From the NCBI RefSeq assembly GCF_018129025.1, contig NZ_JAAEDI010000029.1, positions 1-64,000 on the forward strand: a stretch of DNA of 64,000 bases. The letters run 5' to 3'. The DNA comes from Neoroseomonas terrae. Its GTDB lineage: Bacteria > Pseudomonadota > Alphaproteobacteria > Acetobacterales > Acetobacteraceae. A program made the translations under genes and the position numbers. Shown one piece after another: positions 17,283 through 24,479 of the stretch. The notes under the pieces are model-generated. The model did not search any database, was not told the DNA's origin, and was given only the letters and a program-made list of their open reading frames with translations. Positions within the stretch are counted from its first letter, which is position 1, and every line of letters begins with the position of its first letter.

Positions 17283-18001
17283 AGTTCACGCTGCGCCCGG
17301 CGCGCGACCATGGGCTCGATACCGGCGACCGGCTGCGCAGCCTGTCGCGGGAACGCGGGCTCGGCAGCATCATGCTCGGCAACGCGTGGCGGGCGCTAGT
17401 GCGCGTCTACCTCGCCACCTGGCACCGGCTGGAGGTGACGGGGCGGGAGAACCTGCCCGAACCGCCCTTCGTGCTGATTGCCAACCACACGAGCCATCTC
17501 GACGCGCTGACGCTGTCGGGCGTGCTGCGAGGACAGGCGGCGCGGCACGCCCATGCCTTGGCCGCCGGCGACACGTTCTTCGGATCGACGCTGTCTTCGG
17601 TCTTCGCGGCCTATGCCGTGAATGCGCTGCCGGTCTGGCGCAAGCGGACGCGGGCCGGGGAACTCGCCACGCTGCGCGAAAGGCTGGTCGAGGATCGCCT
17701 CGCCTACATCCTGTTCCCCGAGGGCACCCGGGCGCGGGACGGCGTGATGGGGCGGTTCCAGCCCGGCATCGGCGTGATGGTGGCAGGCACGGCGGTGCCG
17801 GTCGTGCCTTCCTACCTGGATGGCGCCCACGCCGCCTGGCCGCCGCACCGCGGCTTTCCGGCGCCCGGGAAGCTGCGGCTCGCGATCGGGGCGCCGTTGG
17901 TCTTCACGGAGGCGCCGGCGACGCGCGCGGGGTGGGAGGATGTGGCCGCGCGCTGCGAGGCGGCGGTGCGCCGCCTCGCCCCCGGTCAGCGCTCGCCCTG
18001 A
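17279..18001 (+). CDS. 1-acyl-glycerol-3-phosphate acyltransferase-like protein (PlsC family)
   Basis: A GTG at 17279, overlapping the previous stop by four bases, gives 240 residues. The acyltransferase motifs are NHTSHLDAL (HX4D), a basic-rich motif II region VNALPVWRKRTR, FPEGTRARDG (motif III) and VVPSYLDG (motif IV). The protein has no clear membrane span beyond a weak N-terminal amphipathic region. Working with the two upstream genes it could supply or remodel the acyl chains of a special phospholipid. Its last 16 bases overlap the 3' end of pgi on the other strand. Confidence 0.83.
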   Translation: MKFTLRPARDHGLDTGDRLRSLSRERGLGSIMLGNAWRALVRVYLATWHRLEVTGRENLPEPPFVLIANHTSHLDALTLSGVLRGQAARHAHALAAGDTFFGSTLSSVFAAYAVNALPVWRKRTRAGELATLRERLVEDRLAYILFPEGTRARDGVMGRFQPGIGVMVAGTAVPVVPSYLDGAHAAWPPHRGFPAPGKLRLAIGAPLVFTEAPATRAGWEDVAARCEAAVRRLAPGQRSP

Positions 18002-19665
18002 AGCCGCATGATCGCCGCGACCGACGCCTCGGTCGCGGCGTGCACGCCCGCCGACCGGCCTTCCAGCCGCGCCCCTACATGGCCGGCGACAACCTTGCCC
18101 AACTCAACCCCCCATTGGTCGAAGGGATTGATCCCCCACAGCGCGCCGAGGCAGGCGACCTTGTGTTCGTACAGCGCCACCAGCTGGCCGAGGGTAAAGG
18201 CATCGAGCCGAGGCACCAGGATCACAGTGCTCGGCCGATCGCCCGAGAAGACGCGATGGGAGGCAACGAGGTCGATCGATCCCGGCGCGGCGCCCGAAGC
18301 TGCCATTTCCTGCCGCACGGTCGTCTCGTCCTTGCCGACGAGCAGCGCCTCCGCCTGCGCGAGGCCGTTCGCCAGGAGCTTGCGATGGCTGTCCGGGTTC
18401 GAGTGATCGGCCCTAGCGACCAGCACGAAGTCCACCGGCACCGGCACCGGCGATTGATGGATCAGCTGCATGAAGGAATGCTGCGCATTGGTGCCCGGCT
18501 CGCCGAACACCACGGGCCCGCTGCGGCGGGACAGGCGAGAGCCGTCCGCGTGGACGCCCTTTCCGAGGCTCTCCATCTCGAGCTGCTGGAGATGCGCCGG
18601 GAAGCGTGCGAGGCGCTCGTCATAGGGCAGCACCGCGCGTGACGGATAGCCGAGGCCGTTGACGTGCCAGGCCTCGGTCAGCGCCAGCAGCAGCGGCAGG
18701 TTGTCTTCCAGTGGCGCCGCGAGGAAATGCTCGTCCATCGCGCGACCGCCGGCCAGCAGCCGCTCGAATGCCGGCCAGCCGAGCGCCAGCGCCAGCGACA
18801 GCCCGATCGAGCTCCACAGGCTGAAGCGCCCGCCCACCGTGTCGGAGAAGCCGAAGACCCGCGCCTCGGGGATGCCGAACTCGGCCGCGCCTTTCAGGTT
18901 CGTGGATAGCGCAGCGAAGTGCCCGGCTGCTGCGCCGTCGCCCAGCGCCTCGGCGAGCCAGCCGCGCACCAGCGCGGCGTTGGTCATCGTCTCCTGCGTC
19001 GTGAAGGTCTTCGACGCGATCAGCACGAGCGTGCGCTTCGGGTCGAGCTGCGGCCGGATCGCCTCCCAGGCATGGGCATCGACATTGGCGAGGTAATGCG
19101 CCCGCATCGGCGCGCCGGGCGTCCACAGCGCGCGTGCGACCATCGCCGGGCCGAGGTCCGAACCGCCGATGCCGATATTCACCACATCGGTGAAGCGTTC
19201 GCCGGTCGCGCCAAGGAAACGGCCTTCATGCACCTCGGCCGTGAAGGCGCGCATGCGCGCGCGCGTCTGCTGCGCCTGGGTCAGAGCGGTACCGGACTGG
19301 TTCGCGCCGGCGTCGCTCGCCTCGCTATGCCCCCGGCCGGGCGGGTAGGGCGGCGCCCCATCCGGGATGCGTAGCGACATGTGCAGCGCGCCGCGGCCTT
19401 CGGTGACGTTCACCGCTTCCCCACCAGCCATGGCATCGCGGAACCTCTCCACACCGGCGGCCCGGGCCAGGGCCAGCAGGGCCGGCAGTACCTCCGGCCC
19501 GATCGCAGTGCGCGAGAGGTCCAACAGCACATCGCCGGCCTGCCGCGTCATCCGTGCGGGGCGGTCCGGATCGGCCGTGAAGAGGGAACGAATCGCCGCG
19601 GCGCCCGGCCGCCGGCCGAGCGCTTCCACCGCGGCCCAGGCCGCTTCAACGTCGCTGCGGGGCAT
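17986..19665 (-). CDS. pgi: Glucose-6-phosphate isomerase
   Basis: The 559-residue product has the PGI signatures VNIGIGGSDLGPAM, ASKTFTTQETMTN, SLWSSIGLSLALALGW, GEPGTNAQHSF and the terminal YEHKVACLGALWGINPFDQWGVELGK with the catalytic Lys. It interconverts glucose-6-phosphate and fructose-6-phosphate. An insertion of about 25 residues (PYPPGRGHSEASDAGANQ region) near residue 125 is longer than in E. coli and could be disordered. Start ATG at 19665 is preferred; the longer frame to 20016 overlaps the divergent phosphatase gene. Confidence 0.95.
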   Translation of the reverse strand: MPRSDVEAAWAAVEALGRRPGAAAIRSLFTADPDRPARMTRQAGDVLLDLSRTAIGPEVLPALLALARAAGVERFRDAMAGGEAVNVTEGRGALHMSLRIPDGAPPYPPGRGHSEASDAGANQSGTALTQAQQTRARMRAFTAEVHEGRFLGATGERFTDVVNIGIGGSDLGPAMVARALWTPGAPMRAHYLANVDAHAWEAIRPQLDPKRTLVLIASKTFTTQETMTNAALVRGWLAEALGDGAAAGHFAALSTNLKGAAEFGIPEARVFGFSDTVGGRFSLWSSIGLSLALALGWPAFERLLAGGRAMDEHFLAAPLEDNLPLLLALTEAWHVNGLGYPSRAVLPYDERLARFPAHLQQLEMESLGKGVHADGSRLSRRSGPVVFGEPGTNAQHSFMQLIHQSPVPVPVDFVLVARADHSNPDSHRKLLANGLAQAEALLVGKDETTVRQEMAASGAAPGSIDLVASHRVFSGDRPSTVILVPRLDAFTLGQLVALYEHKVACLGALWGINPFDQWGVELGKVVAGHVGARLEGRSAGVHAATEASVAAIMRLQGER

Positions 19666-19735
19666 CGTGCTTTCGTGTGCTCCTTCGTCGCGGCCGGGGC
19701 TTGGCATGCGGCACAACGTACAGCACATCGCCGGC

Positions 19736-20386
19736 ATGTGGCGTCGTCGTGGCATCATCCTCGCGTGTGCGGCCTTGCCGACCGGTGCACAGGCGCAGCG
19801 CCTGACCGCGGCAACGCCGGAGACCCCGGCGGGTTTCGCGCTGGTCCAGGCGCTGCGCGGCGGCGGCCATGTGCTGTTCTTTCGCCATGCCGATACGCGG
19901 GGCGAACCCTGCGACCGTTCCTTCCGCATCGGCGACCGCGACGGGCAGCGTAACCTGTCGCCCGCCGGACGCGACCAATCCGTGCGCATCGGCCAGCGGC
20001 TGGCGGAACTCGGCATTCCCGTCGCCCGGCCGGTGCTGGCGGGGCCGGTCTATCGCGCCCGCGACACCGCCGAACTGGCCTTCGGCGCGGACCGGGTGAC
20101 GGTCACCGACAGCCTGCTCGCCGACGACTACGCCGGAGATCGCCTCGCCTGGGTGCTGGCGGAGCATCGCCGGTTGTTCACGTCGCCCGTGGCCATGGGG
20201 GCGAATCTGGTGCTCGTCGGCCACCGGACGCCGGCCATCATGGTGGCCGGCGACGCCGTGGGCGGCCGCGCCTTTCCGGAAGGATCCGCGCTGGTGATCA
20301 CGCCCGGGGACGCGGGCGGTTTCCGCGTCCCTGGCATCCTGGACCTGGCGCCGCTGCCCGGAGGCGGCTTTCACAATTGCGGCTGA
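19736..20386 (+). CDS. Secreted histidine phosphatase-family protein
   Basis: The 216-residue product starts with a Sec signal (MWRRRGIILACAALPTGAQAQ). The mature part is a histidine phosphatase domain: the phosphorylated His in LFFRHADTRGEP, NLSPAGRDQSVRIGQRLAELG after it, and the second His in LVLVGHRTPAIM. Periplasmic branch members dephosphorylate sugars, phytate or lipopolysaccharide parts; this short form resembles Ais-like phosphatases. An in-frame ATG at 19706 is possible but would put ten residues before the signal. It is divergent from pgi. Confidence 0.8.
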   Translation: MWRRRGIILACAALPTGAQAQRLTAATPETPAGFALVQALRGGGHVLFFRHADTRGEPCDRSFRIGDRDGQRNLSPAGRDQSVRIGQRLAELGIPVARPVLAGPVYRARDTAELAFGADRVTVTDSLLADDYAGDRLAWVLAEHRRLFTSPVAMGANLVLVGHRTPAIMVAGDAVGGRAFPEGSALVITPGDAGGFRVPGILDLAPLPGGGFHNCG

Positions 20387-20398
20387 AGCAGCGCCCGC

Positions 20399-21652
20399 CT
20401 ACAGCCCCACCGGTTCCCCGGCGACCGTGACCGCCAGCGCGTCCGGCTTCAGCAACGTTCCGGCGCAGCGCACCGCGTCCGCCCGGGTGATCGCCCGCAG
20501 CCGGTCGTTCCGGCCGGACAGCCAGTCAAGCGGCCGGTCGTTGCGCCGCATGGCCAGCAGCGTCGCGGCGATCCGCCGGCTGTCGGTGAATTGCAGCGGC
20601 AGCGAGCCGGTCAGATAGGCCACCGATTCCTCGAGCTCCGCGTCGGTCGGGCCCTGCTGGGCCAGCTCGGCCCAGACGCCGCGGGTCACGTCGAGCGCCT
20701 CCGCGACCTTGCCGTTCTCGGTGGCGAAGCTGCCGGCGATGACGCCGCCGCCGAACAGCGTGTCGATGCCGACGCCGACGCCGTAGGTCAGCCCGCGCTG
20801 CACCCGCACCGCCTCCATCAGGCGAGAGGAAAAACCGCCGCCGCCGAGGACGCGCAGCACGATCTGCGCCGTCTCCCACGACGGGTCCTGCGGTGGGATG
20901 CCAGGCTGGCCGAACACCACCTGTGACTGGGGCCCCGGCACCGGGACCACCTGCCGGCCGAAGCTCGCGAAGCGCGGCAGCGGCGGCGGCGTCGCGGGGG
21001 CCCCGGCGGGCAGGGCGCCGAACAGGTCCTGCATCAGCTCGGCAAGCTCCGCCGGGCGGATGGCGCCGGCCACGGCCACCAGCAGCCCATCTCGCCGGAG
21101 CTGCGCATCGAGCGTTGCCGACAGCGCCTCGGGCCGGATGATCGTCAGGCTTTCCGCCGTGCCGTTCGGTGGCCGGCCCGCCGGGTGACCGGGGAAGGCA
21201 GAGGCCCAGAAGGCCCGACCGGCCTGGCCGCGCGGCGTTTCCAACTGGGTGCGGGCGCCGGCAATGGCGCGGGCACGCACCCGTTCCAGCGCATCGGCAT
21301 CCATGCGGGGCGCCGTCATCGCGAGCTTCGCGAGCCGCAGCGCCTCGGGCAGAGCATCGGCGAGGCACCGGAAGCTGCCTTCGAAATTGTCCCGCCCGGC
21401 GGTGAAGTTCAGCCCGATCGCGGAATCGCGCAGGGCGTCGGCGAAGGCCAAGGCGCGAAGGTCGCCGGCACCTTCGGTGAGCATCGCGGCGGCAAGGGCC
21501 GCGGTGCCCTCATGACCGGCCGTGTCCATCGAGGCGCCGCCCGGCCAGGCCCAGGCGACCGAGACGACGGGAACGGAATGGTCCTCGACCAGCCAGGCAG
21601 AGAGCGGGCCGGCCCCGACCACCTGGATCGGCAGGGTGAAGGCGTCGGTCAT
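20399..21652 (-). CDS. M16-family peptidase homologue lacking the zinc motif
   Basis: The 417-residue product has the M16 (pitrilysin/insulinase) fold with the two-domain layout and LTYGVGVGIDTLFGGG late in the protein, but where HXXEH should be it reads AGHEGTAALAAAML, so the zinc site is lost. It lies four bases downstream of the active M16 gene. In many alphaproteobacteria such pairs form a heterodimer in which only one subunit is catalytic, as in the mitochondrial processing peptidase. It lacks an obvious signal peptide, whereas its partner has one. Confidence 0.87.
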   Translation of the reverse strand: MTDAFTLPIQVVGAGPLSAWLVEDHSVPVVSVAWAWPGGASMDTAGHEGTAALAAAMLTEGAGDLRALAFADALRDSAIGLNFTAGRDNFEGSFRCLADALPEALRLAKLAMTAPRMDADALERVRARAIAGARTQLETPRGQAGRAFWASAFPGHPAGRPPNGTAESLTIIRPEALSATLDAQLRRDGLLVAVAGAIRPAELAELMQDLFGALPAGAPATPPPLPRFASFGRQVVPVPGPQSQVVFGQPGIPPQDPSWETAQIVLRVLGGGGFSSRLMEAVRVQRGLTYGVGVGIDTLFGGGVIAGSFATENGKVAEALDVTRGVWAELAQQGPTDAELEESVAYLTGSLPLQFTDSRRIAATLLAMRRNDRPLDWLSGRNDRLRAITRADAVRCAGTLLKPDALAVTVAGEPVGL

Positions 21653-21656
21653 CGGA

Positions 21657-23057
21657 TCAGGCCCCTTCCGGCAGCAGCCAGGCGGTGGTGTTCGGCGCGC
21701 CGCCGAGGACGGCGCGCGCGGCCTCGATCACCTGCGCGCGGGTCACGGCGCGCAGCCGGGCCGGCCAGTACTCCACGACGTCGGCCGGCAACCCGATGGC
21801 GAGCACCCCGCCCAGCATGCGCGGCGCGGCGCCGAAGCTGTCCAGCGCCAGCAGCGCGCCGGAGGACATCTGGCGGATCGAGCGCGCCACCTCGGCATCG
21901 GACGGGCCGTCCTGCAGCAGCGTGGTGATCGCCGCGTTCGCGGCTTCCTCCAGCCGTTCCGGGGTCACGCCGCGCCGCGGCACGCCATAGACCATGAACT
22001 CGGTCACGCCGTAGGCCTCACTGTCGTAGGACGCACCGGCCTGCACGGCCAGGCCCGTCTCGACCAGCGCCGCGTGCAGCCGGGACCCCTGGCCGGAGCC
22101 GAGCAGATGCGCCAGCACCTCCAGCGGCAGGGACTGTTCGGCCTTCGGCGTGGTCAGCGACGGCGCCATCCAGGCGCGCAGCAACAGCGCCTCGCGCGCC
22201 TGGGGCTCGCGCACCGTCAGGCGCGGTTCATGCGCCGCGGTGGGCGGCGCGGCGCGGTTGCGGCGGTGGACCTCGCGCGCCGGGACCTTGCCGTAATGTT
22301 CATCGACCAGGGCGCGGACCTCGGCCTCACCCACCGCGCCGGCGATCACCAGCGTCGCATTGGCGGGCGCGTAGAAATGGCTGTGGAAGCCAGCGAGGTC
22401 TTCCCGCGTGGTGGCGCGGATCTCGTCTGCCCAGCCGATGATCGGCCGGCCGGCCCAGGTCTGCGGGCCCCACAGGGCGGCGCGGAAGGCTTCCTGGAAG
22501 CGGGCGCGGGGGTTCGAATCGGTGCGCTGGTTGCGCTCCTCCAACACGACGCGGCGCTCGCTCTCCAGCTCGTCGGCCGGGATCAGCGCGGCTTCCAGGC
22601 GGTCGGCCTCCATCGCCATGATCATCGGCAGGCGCGATGCCTCGACCTGCTGGTAGTAGGCGGTGACGTCGCGGGAGGTGAAGGCGTTGTCGTTGCCGCC
22701 CTCCCGCGCCACGCGCCGGGAAAGCAGGCCGGAGGCCACGTTGGGGCTGCCCTTGAACATCATGTGCTCAAGGAAATGCGCCACGCCCGAGCGGCCCGCC
22801 GGATCCTCGCCGCCGCCGGCCGCGTAATAGAGGTACTGCGCGACAACCGGCGCGCGGCGATTCTCTACCAGCGCGACGGTCAGGCCGTTCGGCAGCGTCC
22901 AGAGCTTCGCCCCGAACAGCGGCGCCGTGGTGCGCACCGGTGGAACCGACGCGGGCGCCGGCGGCGCGGGCTGGGCGGCGGAGCGGGCCAGGGGTGTCAC
23001 GGCGAGCGACGCAGCGGCGGCGGCGCAGAGCGTGTGGCGGCGGGTGATCTCGGGCAT
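21657..23057 (-). CDS. M16-family zinc peptidase, catalytic subunit
   Basis: The 466-residue product carries an N-terminal twin-Arg-like signal (TRRHTLCAAAAASLAVTP, cleavage after about residue 29). The catalytic motif is intact: VAHFLEHMMFKGSP, with the distal Glu supplied in the ENQRTDSNP region downstream. The second half has the usual M16_C domain. It is exported to the periplasm and probably cleaves peptides or misfolded proteins with the inactive partner encoded directly after it. Both follow bamF/lspA/ileS on the same strand after a gap containing a palindromic repeat. Confidence 0.9.
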   Translation of the reverse strand: MPEITRRHTLCAAAAASLAVTPLARSAAQPAPPAPASVPPVRTTAPLFGAKLWTLPNGLTVALVENRRAPVVAQYLYYAAGGGEDPAGRSGVAHFLEHMMFKGSPNVASGLLSRRVAREGGNDNAFTSRDVTAYYQQVEASRLPMIMAMEADRLEAALIPADELESERRVVLEERNQRTDSNPRARFQEAFRAALWGPQTWAGRPIIGWADEIRATTREDLAGFHSHFYAPANATLVIAGAVGEAEVRALVDEHYGKVPAREVHRRNRAAPPTAAHEPRLTVREPQAREALLLRAWMAPSLTTPKAEQSLPLEVLAHLLGSGQGSRLHAALVETGLAVQAGASYDSEAYGVTEFMVYGVPRRGVTPERLEEAANAAITTLLQDGPSDAEVARSIRQMSSGALLALDSFGAAPRMLGGVLAIGLPADVVEYWPARLRAVTRAQVIEAARAVLGGAPNTTAWLLPEGA

Positions 23058-23149
23058 GGGCGCAAGATGGCCCCGGCCGTCCGGGAGGTGAAGCGCGACG
23101 AGCGGGCCTTACCGAAGTGTATGGCTGGGACGAAGTGGGCGGGGGAGAC

Positions 23150-23403
23150 GGAGAGGGGCTTTGCCCTTCTCCGCGCCCCATCCGACCAAAGGCCGAAGCG
23201 CCTGTGGAAACCAACGTGTGGCGGTGGGCAGAAGGAGGATTCTGCAGGAACGGGGGTCGAACCGGACGCCATCGCAGGGTTTGCTTCCGGGCGCTGTCCT
23301 TCACGCGCGTCGATCATCGGCCCATCCGCGCGGTGGCACCAGATTGAGGTGACCAGAGGCCTGTCGGCCTCTTAAGGCTCGGAGAGTGGCGGCGCCGCTC
23401 TCC
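23150..23403 (+). repeat. Inverted pair of composite palindromic units (copy 3)
   Basis: It occupies the 355-base gap between the M16 and DUF3035 genes. Left unit: hairpin A at 23150-23172 (GGAGAGGGGC, TTT, one mismatch), linker GCGCCCCATCCGACC, a decayed B at 23188-23205, then GGAAACC and, six bases on, TGGCG. Right unit reversed: B at 23355-23372 (AGAGGCC/GGCCTCT) and A at 23381-23403 (GGAGAGTGGC/GCCGCTCTCC). Hairpin A here keeps pairing by compensatory changes (T/A for G/C), which argues that the fold matters. Total 254 bp. Confidence 0.85.
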
Positions 23404-23412
23404 GATCACTCC

Positions 23413-23985
23413 TCACAACCCGAGCCAGCTCCAGAAGCTGCGGCGTTGCGGCTGCACCACCGGCGTCTCGCCGGATTCGACGTCGCGTCCCAGCGCTGCA
23501 TTCTCCCGCAGGCGCTGCTGCTCGCGTGCCGGGTCCACGGGCGTGCCCGGCGGCGGCGGGTCGCGCCAGAAGATCAGCCGGTCGGTCAGGGCACGATCGG
23601 GCTGGTCGAGCCGCAGACTCTCCTCATCCACCCGGCGGCGGATATTGTCCGGGGCGCTGGGACCGGCGCGCGCGATCAGCGCGGCCTCGCCCACGCTGGG
23701 GGCCGCGCCAGGGGCGCGGCGCGGGTCCTGCAGGGCGAGGCTCGGCGACAGCAGCGCCTCGGCCTGCTGGCTGGCCGACCGTTCCTGCGGGCGCGGCGAG
23801 CCGGGGCTCGGGCTCGGCAGGGTGGTCATGTTGGGCGGCATGGACAGCGGCGCGCGGGTCGTCACCTGGAACTCATCCGGCGCGTCGCGCACCAGGCCGA
23901 GCGTGCGCGCGGTGCTGTCGCCGCAGGCCGGCAGCAGGGCTGCCAGGGCCAGGGCGACGAAAACGGGGGGGAGGCGCTTCCTCAT
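23413..23985 (-). CDS. DUF3035 lipoprotein (BamF-like)
   Basis: The 190-residue product has a lipoprotein signal with lipobox LPAC at residues 18-21. The mature chain is Pro/Ser/Arg-rich with PDEFQVTTRAPLSMPPNM near the start and a DRLIFWRDPPPPGTPVDP segment, matching DUF3035, the family of the BAM-complex lipoprotein BamF described in Caulobacter. It would act at the inner face of the outer membrane in beta-barrel assembly. It starts in an ATGA overlap with lspA, fitting since LspA processes its signal peptide. Confidence 0.82.
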   Translation of the reverse strand: MRKRLPPVFVALALAALLPACGDSTARTLGLVRDAPDEFQVTTRAPLSMPPNMTTLPSPSPGSPRPQERSASQQAEALLSPSLALQDPRRAPGAAPSVGEAALIARAGPSAPDNIRRRVDEESLRLDQPDRALTDRLIFWRDPPPPGTPVDPAREQQRLRENAALGRDVESGETPVVQPQRRSFWSWLGL

Positions 23986-24479
23986 GTCCTCTCCTTAGGC
24001 TCGGGCTTGGGCCGGAACAAGGCATCCGCGACCAGAGCGAGAACGCCGCACACGATGGCGGCGTCGGCGATGTTGAATACATACCAGTGCCAGCCCCACG
24101 CCGAGGCGTCCACGAAGTCGACGACGGCGCCGAACCGCACCCGGTCGATCACATTCCCGATAGCGCCGCCCACCACGGCGCCGAGCGCGATGGCGGTCGG
24201 CCGGTTTTCGGCGCGGGTCATCCAGCGGATGAGGAAGGCCGCGATAGCGGCCGCCAGCAGGGCGAGGGCCAGGTGGTTCCAGCTGCCTTCCCCCGACAGC
24301 AGCCCGAAGGTCACGCCGCGGTTCCACACCATGGTGAGGTCGAGTGCGAAGGGACCGGCCTCCAGCAGCGGGATGCGACCGACCTCAGGGAGGCGGGCGA
24401 CATCCAGGATCCACCATTTGGAGGCCTGATCCGCGATGAGGATGCCGGCGGCGACCGGCAGGCCGAGGCGCAGGCTCAT
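23982..24479 (-). CDS. lspA: Lipoprotein signal peptidase
   Basis: The product is 165 residues from the ATG at 24479, which overlaps the ileS stop. Four membrane helices and the two catalytic Asp motifs are present: GNVIDRVRFGAVVDFVD and FNIADAAI. It cleaves prolipoprotein signals after lipidation by Lgt. The longer frame to 24578 lies inside ileS and is rejected. The ileS-lspA order is widely conserved. Confidence 0.95.
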   Translation of the reverse strand: MSLRLGLPVAAGILIADQASKWWILDVARLPEVGRIPLLEAGPFALDLTMVWNRGVTFGLLSGEGSWNHLALALLAAAIAAFLIRWMTRAENRPTAIALGAVVGGAIGNVIDRVRFGAVVDFVDASAWGWHWYVFNIADAAIVCGVLALVADALFRPKPEPKERT

